Positions 54,101 through 62,780 of a stretch of 64,000 bases of DNA are shown here, in pieces. Within the stretch, counting starts at the first letter, position 1. Every line of letters begins with the position of its first letter. The stretch spans positions 1-64,000 of the forward strand of contig JAVJSD010000034.1 in assembly GCA_040219575.1 (NCBI GenBank). Reading direction: 5' to 3'. The translations under genes and the position numbers were made by a program. Below the pieces are notes generated by a model. That model was given only the letters and a program-made list of their open reading frames with translations, had not been told where the DNA came from and searched no databases. This DNA comes from JAVJSD01 sp040219575 (lineage in GTDB: Bacteria; Planctomycetota; Planctomycetia; Pirellulales; Pirellulaceae).

Positions 54101-57100
54101 GCGTCGCCCGCCCGAGGTTGTCGTACTCGTATGCGTAGAGCGATGCGTCGTCCCTGGCCAGCGTCATTTGGCTGGCAGCATCGTATTCGAATTCCAGCGT
54201 GTTGACGGTCGTCATGCCGTCAATCCAGACTTCGCCGGTTTGGCGGTAGAGGCCGTCGTAGGTGTATTCGGTCACCAGGCCGTTGCGGTCGGTCTTTTCG
54301 GTGAGGTTGCCGACCGAGTCGTACTCGAAGTAGCGGGTGTCGGTGAGTTCGTTCGTCTCCTCGATCACCCGGTCGAGGCCGTCGTAGACCCAACTGGTCA
54401 CATTGCCGACCGGATCGGTGAGGCTGGTCATGTTGCCGACGGCGTCGTACGTGAAGGCGGTCTCCGGGTTGTCGAGTGAGCCCATGCCGTCGGGATCGGG
54501 CTGGATGGTCTTGGTGCGGCGGTAAAGGTTGTCGTACTCGTAGGTGGTGACGTTCTCCAGCGGATCGGTCATGCTGACGATGTTGCCGACAAGATCGTAG
54601 GCGTATTCGGTCTCGGGCGCCGGGTCGCCGGTGCCCGTGCCGTCGGGATCGGGTTGGATGACCTTGGTCTGACGGCCGAGGGCGTCGTACTCGAAGCTGG
54701 TTTCCCGGCTGAGCGGATCGGTCAGTGTGGTGAGTTGGCCGGCGAGATCGTACTCGTAGCTGATGACCGGACTGGGATCGCCGGTACCGCTGCCGTCGGG
54801 ATCGGGCTGGGTGACGGTGATCAGCCGGTAAAGGTTGTCGTAGGCGTAGGTGGTGACGTTGTCGAGCGCGTCGGTCTGACTGGTGAGATTGCCGGCCAGG
54901 TCGTAGGCGTATTCGATTTCGGGGGACGGGTCGCCGGTTCCGGCGCCATCGGGATCGGGCTGAATGACCTTGGTCCACCGGCCTAGTGCGTCGTACTGGA
55001 AGCTGGTTTCGCGCAATAGCGGGTCGATGATCTTGGTGAGTTGCCCGGCGTCGTCGTACTCGTACGCAGTGACGGGACTTTCCAGCGAACCGCCTGTGCC
55101 GTCGGGGTCGGCCTGCGTGACCAAGACCAGGCGGTAGAGATCGTCGTAGGCGTAAGTGGTGACGTTGTCGAGCGCGTCGGTTTCTGTGAGGAGGTTTCCG
55201 ACGAGATCGTAAGTGTAAGTGGTTTGCGGCGCTTCGAGCGGTCCGCCCGTGCCGTCGGGGTCGGGCAAGGTGACAGACGTTCGCCGGCCGAGGACATCGT
55301 AGATGAAGTCGATCTCTCGCGAGTGCGGATCGGTGATCTTGATAAGCTGTCCCGCTAGGTCGTAGAGATAGGTTGTGACGGGACTGGAGACGCCGACGCC
55401 GACGCCATCAGGGTCTGCCTCGGTGATGGTGATCAGGCGGTAAAGATCGTCGTAGGTATAAGTGGTGGTGTTCCCTTCGGCATCGGTTTCGGTAAGGAGG
55501 TTCCCCACAAGATCGTAGGTGTACGTCATTTCGGGGGCGGGGTCGCCCGTGCCGATTCCGTCGAGGTCGGGGAGAATGACCTTGGTTTGTCTACCCAGCG
55601 CGTCGTACTCATAGCTGGTGATGCGGCTGAGGGCGTCGGTGACCTTGGTGAGTTGGCCGGCGGAGTCGTACTCGAACGTGGTGACGGGACTGGGGTCGCC
55701 GACGCCGGCGCCGTCGGGATCTTCGCCGGTGATGCTGGTCAGGCGGTAGAGATTATCGTAGGCGTAGGTGGTGGTGTTTCCTTCGGCGTCGGTCTCGGTA
55801 AGCGTGTTGCCGACGGCGTCGTAGGCGTGGGTCATCTCCGGCGGATCGATTCCGCCTGGGCCGTCGAGGTCGGGAAGGGTGACGGTGACCAAACGGCCCA
55901 GCCCATCGTACTCGTAGCTGGTGGTGCGGCCGAGTTCGTCGGTCTGGCTGACAAGCTGGCCGGCGTCGTCGTAGGAATAGGTCACGTACGGCGCCGGATC
56001 TTGATCGGAGGTATCGGGATCCGGCAGCGTGGTCTTCACGAGCCGGTTCAGATTGTCGTATTCGTAGGTGGTGGTGTTTCCTTCGGCGTCGGTCTCGGTG
56101 AGCGTATTGCCGACGGCGTCGTAGGTGTAGGTCAATTCCGGCGCGGGGGCGCCGCCTGCGCCGTCGAGATCGGGCAAGGTGACTTTCGTCAAGCGACCGA
56201 GGTCGTCGTACTCATAGGTGGTCTCGCGGCTGAGGGCGTCGGTTTCGCTGATAAGTTGTCCCGCGTCGTCGTACTCGTAGTTGATTTCCGGCTGCGTCAT
56301 GCCGCCCTGTCCGTCGGGATCGGACAGCGTGACCTTGATCAGGCGACTGTTGATGTCGTACTGGTAGGTGGTGGTGTTGCCTTCGGCGTCGGTGGTGGTG
56401 GCGACGTTGCCGAGGGCGTCGTAGGTGTAGGTCAGCTCGGGCGGATCGTCGCCGCCCGCGCCGTCGAGATCGGGCAGAATCGTGGTGGTCATGCGTCCGG
56501 CGGCGTCGTAGACGTAGCTGGTGACGCGGGACAGTGGATCGGTCTGGGTGAGGAGCCGGCCCACGTCGTCGTAGGTGTAGGCGACGACGGGCGACGACTG
56601 TCCGCTGCCGGGGCTGTCGGGATCGGGGAGCGTGATTTCGACGAGGCGGCCGCGGTCGTCGTACTCGTATTCCGTGACGTTGCCGAGCGGGTCGGTCTCG
56701 GTGAGGCGATTGCCGGCGTCGTCGTAGGTGTAGGTGTACTCGGGGGCGGACTGTCCGCCCGCGCCGTCGGGATCGGGCAAGGTCGTGCCGATCAGCCAAC
56801 CGATATTGTTGTACTCGTACTCGGTGCGGCGGCCGAGGCCGTCGATCATGGCGGTCTGGTTGCCGTAGGCGTCGTACTCGTAGGTGATGTTGGTCTCGTC
56901 GGCGGTGTTCTTGGCGTAGGTAACGCCCATGAGCCAACCGAATTCGTCCTCCTGGTCGTCGTCTTCGTAGGTGTACTCCGTGACGCGGCCGAGGGGATCG
57001 GTTTCGGTGAGCAGCAGTCCGGCCGGCAGATCGCCCGCCTGCTGCGGCGCGGCGGTGTAGGTGAAGCTGGTGGTGACGTCGTCGGTTTCCTGGTTGATCT

Positions 57101-60100
57101 GGTCGTCGATCTGGCCGACAACCAAAGTTACGGACAACAGGTTGCCGGTGCTGGAGTCGACCTCGTAGAGCGTCACGCGATCGAGCTGGTCGGTGTGGCT
57201 GGTCATCTGATTGAAGGTCGACTCGTAGGTCCACTCCTCGGTGGTCTCGTCGGGGTGGGTGACCTTGAGTAGGTTGCCGGCGTCATCGTACTCGTACTCG
57301 GTGACGACCTCCTCCAGCGGTCCGCCGCCGTCGGGGTCGGGCAGCGTCATTTTGATGATCTGGCCGTTGGGATCACGCTCGTAGACGGCGTTGTTGCCGA
57401 GGGCGTCGGTGTAGGAGGTGTATTGGCCGAAGCGGTTGGTCTGGAAGAACGATTCCTCGCTGTTCTCGTCGACGATGCTGGGCGTCACGTCGTCGACCAA
57501 TACGATCGGTGCGGGATTCCCGATGGTGCCCACGCCGGTGCTGAGGTCTACCAGTCCTTCGGTGTGCGTGGGGTTGATTTCCTTGGTGGTGCTGTCGGCG
57601 TAGTCGACTTCCTTGAGCCGCTGCGCGCTATCGTACGTGTACTCGGTGACCTTGCCCCGGGTGTCGGTGAACTCGGTCATCAGGCTGGTGGTGGCGTCGT
57701 AGTCGTATTCGACGACGGCCGGCTCCGTACCGCCCGCGCCATCGGGGTCGGGCCGGGTGACCTTCGTCAGGCGGCCGCTCATGTCATACTCGAGCGTGGT
57801 TTCGCGGCCAGCGAAGTCGGTCATCTTGGTGAGCAGGCCGCTGGTGTAGGTAAAGGTGGTGGTGCGACCGAAAGAATCGGTGGCCGAAGTCAGCAAACCG
57901 CTGGTGTACGAATACGTGGTAGCATTGCCAAGCCTGTCGACACGTTCCGTAAGGTAGCCGGAGGAGTCGAATTCGTCCTGCGAACCGTCGGTGTGGGTGA
58001 GCGTATAGGAGTCGTCGACATTCTTGACGAGCGTATCGAAGAAGCCGTCGGGGCGGAGGTAGCCGCCCGAACCGTCTTCGAAATAGGGGACTGTCGAACC
58101 GTTGCCCATGATCAAGGTGACGACGCCGGTCTGTATCTCAAGCTTGTCCAGTTCCTGGAGCGACCAGCGATTCCCGAACTCCGTGGCAATGCGGTTGTTG
58201 ACCTGTTGCTGGCCGGTGAAGGTGGTCTCGACCTCCGTGGCGCCGTAGTAGCGTGTGATGGTCATCGACCAGTCGTACGTGCCGGAGGAGAGCGTGGAGG
58301 CGTCGGCCTGGAGGGCGAAGAGTTCGACGTCGCCGGCCTGCAGGTTGGTGGTGTCGTAGTAGACCGGGGTGCCGGTGACGCCGCCGAACGTGAGCTCCGC
58401 TTTGATGAGGTCCGGCATCGTGCCAGCGGGTTCGACCGTTTCCACACGGACGATCGGGTGGGGGTTTAAGTACGAACGGTAGGTGAGGGCGTAGCTGGCG
58501 CCCAGGAACAGCGTTTGCGCCGCCGCGCCGACGGATTCGATGGTGTCCTGCACAGAAAACTTGCAGTTGCAGCCGCACGAATTGCACCCCTTGATCCGCT
58601 CGTCTTCGTTGTCCTTGATCTTGCCGATGTCGGAATCGTTGTTGGTATCGAGATCGGCGTTGGTGGGGTTGGCTATGTTGACGAAGAACTCCTCGATTCC
58701 ACCGTTGTTCTCCGATTCGTTGATGGTGTCGTCGTAGGTTTTGACGAACACAATGCTGGCCGTCTCGCCCGCGGTGATGGTGACGGTGCCGCTGCCCGGC
58801 TCGAAATCGTACGTGCCCTTCTTGATCGTGCCTGTCGTGACGGCCGAATCGTCGACGGTGTCGAACTCGACCGTGACATCGTCGTCGGCCAGGCCGGAAA
58901 GTTCAATCTTGAAGGCCGAGAACCAGCCTTCGGAGAGACCGTTGAGTTCCTCGATGGCGTGGATCGACACCAGCGGTCGTGATTCGTCGTCGATGATCAG
59001 ACCAACGCCGCGGTCATTTGAAATCGCGGCGCCGACGGCGTTGGAGAGTTCCAATTCAAATGATTCGTGGTTCGGTCCGTCGTAAACGCTGTCGTCGATC
59101 GTGTCGACTACGACTGTCTTCGCCGTTTCACCTGGACTGAACACGAGCGTGTCTGAGCCTGCGGTGTAGTCGTCCGGTGCTATAGCGTCCACATCCTCTG
59201 TTGCATAGTTGACCGTGATTTGGCTGCTGCTGGGGTTGGTAAGGCTAACGATGAAGGTGACCTCGTCTCCTTCGTCCACAGCGGCGGGACTGTTGACCGA
59301 AATCTGTGGCGTTGGATCGTCGTCGATGATCCCACCTACCGCCTGGCCTTCCACAATCGTTCCATTTGTAGCGTTATCTAGGTTGAGATAAAACGCTTCT
59401 GACGGCTCGTCGATATTGTCGGACGTAATCGGAACCAGGATGGTGGTGACGGTTTGAGACGGCTGGAATGTAAGCGTGCCATAAACTCCGGTGTAATCGT
59501 CCGGGGTGTACGCCGTGACGTCACTTGTCGTGTATTCAACCGTGACGGCGCTGGCGACGGCGTGAGACAGTGAGACCGTGAATGACGCGACTCCACTGCT
59601 TTCGCTGATCGAGGTTTCATCGGCGATGCTGATTTCCGGCGTGTCGTCGTCGACAATCGTCCCGATGCCCTTCTCGTTCAGAGGGATGGAGGCGCCGTCC
59701 CCACTGAGCAGTGAAACAAAGAAAGTTTCGTCTGGCTCAAGCTGTGTGTCGCCGGTGACCTCGACAGAGATCGTGCCCACGGTCTGCCCGGCCGCGATCG
59801 TCATCGTGGCCTCGGCATGCGTGTAGTCGTTGTCGCCGCTTTCGTTTTCGGCCGTATCGTTCGAAGTCGCGAAATAGATCGCCGCATCTTTCCCGCTCAC
59901 CGACGACAAGGAAACGGTAAAGACGGCGAAAGTGGTGCCGCTGTTCCCCTCGGTTACTTGAACATCGTTGATTGTCGCCGTGGGGGGATCATCGTTGTCT
60001 TGAATCAGCACTTCCACCTGAGACGTACCGGTGCCGATTCCGCCGAGGCCGCTGATGTTGACAACGAATTCCTCTTCATCATCTTCGTCCAGACCGTCGT

Positions 60101-60800
60101 TGATGATCGGAACGGTAAAAGTCTGGAGAGTGCTGCTGGCGGCGAACGTGATCGTGGCGGCTGAGGATTGGTAGTCGCTTCCGGCCTGCGCAGCCGTGTA
60201 GTAGTTTCCATCCCCATTGCTTGTGGAATAGGAAACCAAGATTGGCTGGGAACTGGGATTCGAGAGGGACACCGAGAAAGTGGTGTTGCCACTCCCTTCA
60301 CCGACGTAACTGGGCCCGCTGAGGGACGCCGTAATCGACGACTCGTCATCATCTTCGATCGTTCCCAGAGCCTCGCTGTCGCCGAGCGTCGCGCCCGACG
60401 GGTTGGAGAGGTTGAGATAGAAGTACTCGTATTGCGTTTCGCCGACTTCGTCGTCAACAAGGTCGACGTAGATCGTTGCTACTTCCGAGAAGGCTGTGAT
60501 CGTCACCACTCCGCTGGCTGCCGTATAGTCGCTACCGGCTTCGGCCGAGTCGTCGGTCGTCGCGTACTGCACGTAGACGTCGCTTTCGGAGTACTCGTCC
60601 AGCGATACCTGGAACACCATGAAGCCGTCTCCTTCGACGGAGTAGCCGTCGCTGACGCTCACTGACGCGAGCACCTGCCGAGGCTCAAGCGCCTCGAAGC
60701 TCATCCGGCGCTGGCGGCGTTTCGACTTGTGAGTCTTCTCCTTGCGGCGCAAGCCAAGTCGCTTCAATGTGTCCGTCCAGTGTTGGGGAAGCATGCGCAT
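51198..60800 (-). CDS. Giant exported Calx-beta/RHS polymorphic toxin, 3200 residues
   Basis: Domains: basic leader with FEALEPRQVLAS (1-46); seven Calx-beta-like domains (about 46-735); a cysteine knot C739-x2-C742-x-C744-x-C746; an RHS N-terminal plug-like region (about 750-960); YD-repeat shell with 18 P-D-x-D-G-type loops (about 965-2200); an inserted domain (about 2240-2500) including VELFDATGGDFSLEFDGEET; more YD repeats; and the RHS core YDAYGAITSE ... FNRARYYAAAIGQWISEDPI ... DPSGL (ends L2887). The tip (2888-3200) starts AEGHHWVTMW and contains GGHNYSSIYNGVSHPEYD, resembling HNH/GHH-type nuclease tips of planctomycete RHS proteins. Release of the tip after DPSGL by RHS autoproteolysis is expected. 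ATG 60800 has a weak AAAGG site. GC falls across the tip, and a putative immunity gene follows by 7 bases. Confidence 0.88.
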   Translation of the reverse strand: MRMLPQHWTDTLKRLGLRRKEKTHKSKRRQRRMSFEALEPRQVLASVSVSDGYSVEGDGFMVFQVSLDEYSESDVYVQYATTDDSAEAGSDYTAASGVVTITAFSEVATIYVDLVDDEVGETQYEYFYLNLSNPSGATLGDSEALGTIEDDDESSITASLSGPSYVGEGSGNTTFSVSLSNPSSQPILVSYSTSNGDGNYYTAAQAGSDYQSSAATITFAASSTLQTFTVPIINDGLDEDDEEEFVVNISGLGGIGTGTSQVEVLIQDNDDPPTATINDVQVTEGNSGTTFAVFTVSLSSVSGKDAAIYFATSNDTAENESGDNDYTHAEATMTIAAGQTVGTISVEVTGDTQLEPDETFFVSLLSGDGASIPLNEKGIGTIVDDDTPEISIADETSISESSGVASFTVSLSHAVASAVTVEYTTSDVTAYTPDDYTGVYGTLTFQPSQTVTTILVPITSDNIDEPSEAFYLNLDNATNGTIVEGQAVGGIIDDDPTPQISVNSPAAVDEGDEVTFIVSLTNPSSSQITVNYATEDVDAIAPDDYTAGSDTLVFSPGETAKTVVVDTIDDSVYDGPNHESFELELSNAVGAAISNDRGVGLIIDDESRPLVSIHAIEELNGLSEGWFSAFKIELSGLADDDVTVEFDTVDDSAVTTGTIKKGTYDFEPGSGTVTITAGETASIVFVKTYDDTINESENNGGIEEFFVNIANPTNADLDTNNDSDIGKIKDNEDERIKGCNSCGCNCKFSVQDTIESVGAAAQTLFLGASYALTYRSYLNPHPIVRVETVEPAGTMPDLIKAELTFGGVTGTPVYYDTTNLQAGDVELFALQADASTLSSGTYDWSMTITRYYGATEVETTFTGQQQVNNRIATEFGNRWSLQELDKLEIQTGVVTLIMGNGSTVPYFEDGSGGYLRPDGFFDTLVKNVDDSYTLTHTDGSQDEFDSSGYLTERVDRLGNATTYSYTSGLLTSATDSFGRTTTFTYTSGLLTKMTDFAGRETTLEYDMSGRLTKVTRPDPDGAGGTEPAVVEYDYDATTSLMTEFTDTRGKVTEYTYDSAQRLKEVDYADSTTKEINPTHTEGLVDLSTGVGTIGNPAPIVLVDDVTPSIVDENSEESFFQTNRFGQYTSYTDALGNNAVYERDPNGQIIKMTLPDPDGGGPLEEVVTEYEYDDAGNLLKVTHPDETTEEWTYESTFNQMTSHTDQLDRVTLYEVDSSTGNLLSVTLVVGQIDDQINQETDDVTTSFTYTAAPQQAGDLPAGLLLTETDPLGRVTEYTYEDDDQEDEFGWLMGVTYAKNTADETNITYEYDAYGNQTAMIDGLGRRTEYEYNNIGWLIGTTLPDPDGAGGQSAPEYTYTYDDAGNRLTETDPLGNVTEYEYDDRGRLVEITLPDPDSPGSGQSSPVVAYTYDDVGRLLTQTDPLSRVTSYVYDAAGRMTTTILPDLDGAGGDDPPELTYTYDALGNVATTTDAEGNTTTYQYDINSRLIKVTLSDPDGQGGMTQPEINYEYDDAGQLISETDALSRETTYEYDDLGRLTKVTLPDLDGAGGAPAPELTYTYDAVGNTLTETDAEGNTTTYEYDNLNRLVKTTLPDPDTSDQDPAPYVTYSYDDAGQLVSQTDELGRTTSYEYDGLGRLVTVTLPDLDGPGGIDPPEMTHAYDAVGNTLTETDAEGNTTTYAYDNLYRLTSITGEDPDGAGVGDPSPVTTFEYDSAGQLTKVTDALSRITSYEYDALGRQTKVILPDLDGIGTGDPAPEMTYTYDLVGNLLTETDAEGNTTTYTYDDLYRLITITEADPDGVGVGVSSPVTTYLYDLAGQLIKITDPHSREIDFIYDVLGRRTSVTLPDPDGTGGPLEAPQTTYTYDLVGNLLTETDALDNVTTYAYDDLYRLVLVTQADPDGTGGSLESPVTAYEYDDAGQLTKIIDPLLRETSFQYDALGRWTKVIQPDPDGAGTGDPSPEIEYAYDLAGNLTSQTDALDNVTTYAYDNLYRLITVTQPDPDGSGTGDPSPVISYEYDLAGQLTTLTDPLSRETSFEYDALGRQTKVIQPDPDGTGTGDPAPETEYAYDLVGNIVSMTDPLENVTTYEYDNLYRRTKTIQPDPDGMGSLDNPETAFTYDAVGNMTSLTDPVGNVTSWVYDGLDRVIEETNELTDTRYFEYDSVGNLTEKTDRNGLVTEYTYDGLYRQTGEVWIDGMTTVNTLEFEYDAASQMTLARDDASLYAYEYDNLGRATQIDALSLTGPAARITQSFNAVGSRTDYHVLHDDGTGLTGLATAEVTEVTKGELAENEVQMSIITWDPEIATGSVVLEREGPYGTITSAPIYKGYFGVGAIGDKYDSALEDDLFFGSDNVSISSVAEETYYTSERDPNPFNEMRRTTVTFEFVGQLAGTNVPFIWGIGNGDDVIVAQGTLVQGHEVVDEIQRVELFDATGGDFSLEFDGEETAQIDYDASASEVEAALEALNGITDVTVTEVAGAQAWLVQFNDETGDVPALEVIGASLYDDFNNTYTYDNLQRLTKIEQTGVTGGNTVAEKRVDFAYNAAGQYTNVARYKDTDGGSTHLVAETDYGYDGIGRLTDLTHTEDTTTFADYDWTFDAASRVTQMDFTSLVGNDGTSGYTYDDTNQVTDADHDFQTDEAYSHDENGNRTVSGYTTGDNNLLFTDGTFNYEYDDEGNRVLKSNISTGDYTEYEWDHRNRLVKITQKNSSDVVTHAVEYTYDVFNRRIAKSIDADGAGGGSAVGESYVYDGDAIVLVFDETGSLTNRYLHGEQVDQILADEDATGDVLWALTDNLGSVRDLVENDGTVVNHITYDAYGAITSETAPAVIHVYAYTGRERDYESDLQFNRARYYAAAIGQWISEDPIYDDYNNPYRYVGNHPTVSTDPSGLAEGHHWVTMWVATTLHRAKLITEEEWHTFAGMYSGKLKGGHNYSSIYNGVSHPEYDLEVADQLLEWKLSGRKDVSARDVVENIWAGKNWDGSKDNEVIKNFTCGVKEDLAKPGSRVRPDGLDVTSDEKVVKKGITSLKKRGKLQKLLVFVSAIGFIGDRIGNVADAADFARILSPDEPSSKGIRNAMQAALRGDKQEFVEHLIKPDHTKGTDPSVLLQLLEEQHFGFAAMWKSAVETSMGKEDQLLREYEDAMLSAVRERQGQSKYEFGIRDIVPSILYVEGRRWTTGDFSSGSISRYTTEYIRECERQQRQE
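54230..57790 (-). repeat. RHS YD-repeat array with PDPDG loops
   Basis: Tandem units of about 50 residues (near 155 bp): YEYDxxGQLTxxTDxLGRxT-SYEYDxLGRxTKVxxPDPDG-x-G-x-x-DPxPE. There are 18 copies of the P/E-D-P/L-D loop. Alternate units differ (DAEGNTTTYEYDNLNRL versus DALSRITSYEYDALGR), giving a double period near 310 bp. Neighbouring units in the middle are the most alike, suggesting recent internal duplication. Confidence 0.85.
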
Positions 60801-61270
60801 GCTGGATGCCTTTGGGAGTTGCGTGGAGCGCGCAGCCCGCCCGCTCCGCCTTCGCTGCGCGCAGCAGCGAACGCGGCTAGAGGTGCAGGAAAAGAACCGC
60901 CCGAACGCCCTTGTTTGGTGACCCGATAAACGCCCGCCTCGGCCCGCGCGAGGCTACTGCCGCACTATGGCTCCGTCGAAAGCGACTCGATTTGGGGTGC
61001 ACCTTCGGCGAAACTTGTAGGGAAGATAACGATTGAGTGGCAAGGAATCAATCAATTGGCGATAAGATTTTCGAAAAAAATGTTCGTTGAATCTTCCAGA
61101 TTGAGACGACCATGGCCTGTCGCCTTGGTTCAGAGGGACTTGTGAAACGCATGTGGAGGTTTTGTTCTTCAGGTGCTCCAAAGTGTGGCGACGCCGCGGG
61201 CCAGATGGTAACTTGTTGGCCTTGGCCACGGGCGTTTTCAACAACGGGACAGTACTCAGAAGAGCGGGCG
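60801..61270. other. Divergent control region of module B
   Basis: 470 bases lie between the RHS toxin start and the oppositely oriented TPR-sulfotransferase start. There is an AT-rich patch at about 61020-61090. No RNA or coding sequence is recognised. It holds promoters in both directions, mirroring the region at 44864-45417. Confidence 0.4.
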
Positions 61271-62746
61271 ATGAGTTCATCCACCTTGTCGCGGGCGTGG
61301 CAGTTGCATCGGCAGGGCGATTTGGATGCGGCCCGCGAGGCGTGCCTGGATCTGCTGGACGAATCCCAAATCAGCTTCGAACTCTTGCACTTGCTGGGGG
61401 TCGTGGAACTCCAGCAGGGACGAGCGCCGGATGCCGCGCTGCATCTCCGGCAGGCGGCCGAAATGGACAGGGAGAACGCCGAGGTGTGGAATCACCTCGC
61501 AATTGCGAATTCCAAGCTGGGCCAGGACGCCGAGGCCATCCGAGCTTTCGAGCGATCGGTGTCGATTGCTGCTGCGATGCCGGACGTTCATTTCAACCTT
61601 GCCCTGGCGTATTCGCGCGCCGGCCGCGTGGAAGACGCGATCGCGAGTCTTCGCCGCGCTATCGAGTTGCGTCCCGAGTTCGTGGAAGCGCGCACGAAGC
61701 TCGGGAAACTGCTGGGAAGCAGGGGAGACCTTGCCGCCGCGGTCGAAACATTGCGGACGGCGCTTGCGATACGCCCCAATCATGTTCAGGCCCAAAGGGT
61801 GTTGGCGAAGTGCTTGGAGCAAAGGGAGAAGGGGCGCGTTGCACCAGCTCCGGCAAGGTTTGGCGAGAGCCTGTCGAAGCTGAGTGAGATGGAGGTCGAG
61901 GCGTCTTCACGTGCGGGCGATGAGCGGCTGTTCTTCGTTTTCGGGGAGCCGAAGTCGGGCACGACCTGGTTGCAGATGCTGCTCGACACACATCCGGATG
62001 TGGCGTGTCGGACGGAGGATCAATTTGCGGTCTTGTTCGATGGAGCGGGCCGCCTTGCGCAGGGATACAACAAGGTGCTGGACGAGGTGGACCGTCGCAC
62101 TGCGCAGCAGGGAGTGCAAACGCTCGACGAAGTCGATGCGGCTTCGATGTGTGTCGCTTTGATCCGACGGTTGTTGAGCAAGCGACTGTCGGAACCGGGC
62201 GTCCTTCGCAGTGGGGCCAAGGACAACGGGATTGTGCAGATGTTCGACGGCTTTGTGCAGCATTTCTCGGGTGCGCGATTCGTGTACATCGTGCGGGATC
62301 CCCGGGATGTGGCCGTTTCGAGCTGGTATCACAACCTGCGGATTGACGCCGCCTTCGAATCGCAGGCGGGTACGCTTGAAGATTGGTCGCGGCGCATTGC
62401 GGTTGGCTGGAGTGGCAATACGGCCAGTGTGCTGGAGACGGCAAGCCGATTGGGCGATCGCTTTCATGTAATTCGATACGAGGATCTGTGCGTCGATCCC
62501 GAACCTGCCCTGCATCGACTATTTGCCTTTCTTGAAGTTCGGAGTGACGCGCCGGTCGTCCGTCGCATCCAGGAATGCTGCTCCTTTGAGAGTCTCTCTG
62601 GAGCACGTGGTCCGGGCGAAGAGGACCGAGGCAGTTTCTTCCGTCGTGGTGTGTCAGGCGATTGGGTGAACCACTTCGGCCATGCGACCGCTAACGACGT
62701 CCTGGCCATCGCCGGCGAGGCGATGGCTCGATTCGGCTACCGGTAG
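61271..62746 (+). CDS. TPR-repeat sulfotransferase
   Basis: 491 residues. Residues about 5-200 are TPR repeats (AWQLHRQGDLDAAREACLDL, VWNHLAIANSKLGQDAEAIR, VHFNLALAYSRAGRVEDAI). From about 220 a cytosolic-type sulfotransferase domain carries the PAPS 5'-loop GEPKSGTTWLQM, the 3'-phosphate segment YIVRDPRDVAVSSWYH (near 340) and the late RRGVSGDWVNHFG motif characteristic of SULT enzymes. TPR units probably bind the protein acceptor. The start is ATG 61271, since the open extension upstream is not TPR-like. The next TPR gene begins 34 bases downstream. It is divergent from the RHS toxin, as the module A sulfotransferase set is from its toxin. Confidence 0.87.
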   Translation: MSSSTLSRAWQLHRQGDLDAAREACLDLLDESQISFELLHLLGVVELQQGRAPDAALHLRQAAEMDRENAEVWNHLAIANSKLGQDAEAIRAFERSVSIAAAMPDVHFNLALAYSRAGRVEDAIASLRRAIELRPEFVEARTKLGKLLGSRGDLAAAVETLRTALAIRPNHVQAQRVLAKCLEQREKGRVAPAPARFGESLSKLSEMEVEASSRAGDERLFFVFGEPKSGTTWLQMLLDTHPDVACRTEDQFAVLFDGAGRLAQGYNKVLDEVDRRTAQQGVQTLDEVDAASMCVALIRRLLSKRLSEPGVLRSGAKDNGIVQMFDGFVQHFSGARFVYIVRDPRDVAVSSWYHNLRIDAAFESQAGTLEDWSRRIAVGWSGNTASVLETASRLGDRFHVIRYEDLCVDPEPALHRLFAFLEVRSDAPVVRRIQECCSFESLSGARGPGEEDRGSFFRRGVSGDWVNHFGHATANDVLAIAGEAMARFGYR

Positions 62747-62780
62747 GCACTCGGCTTGGATTTCGAATGGGGAGTCGACG

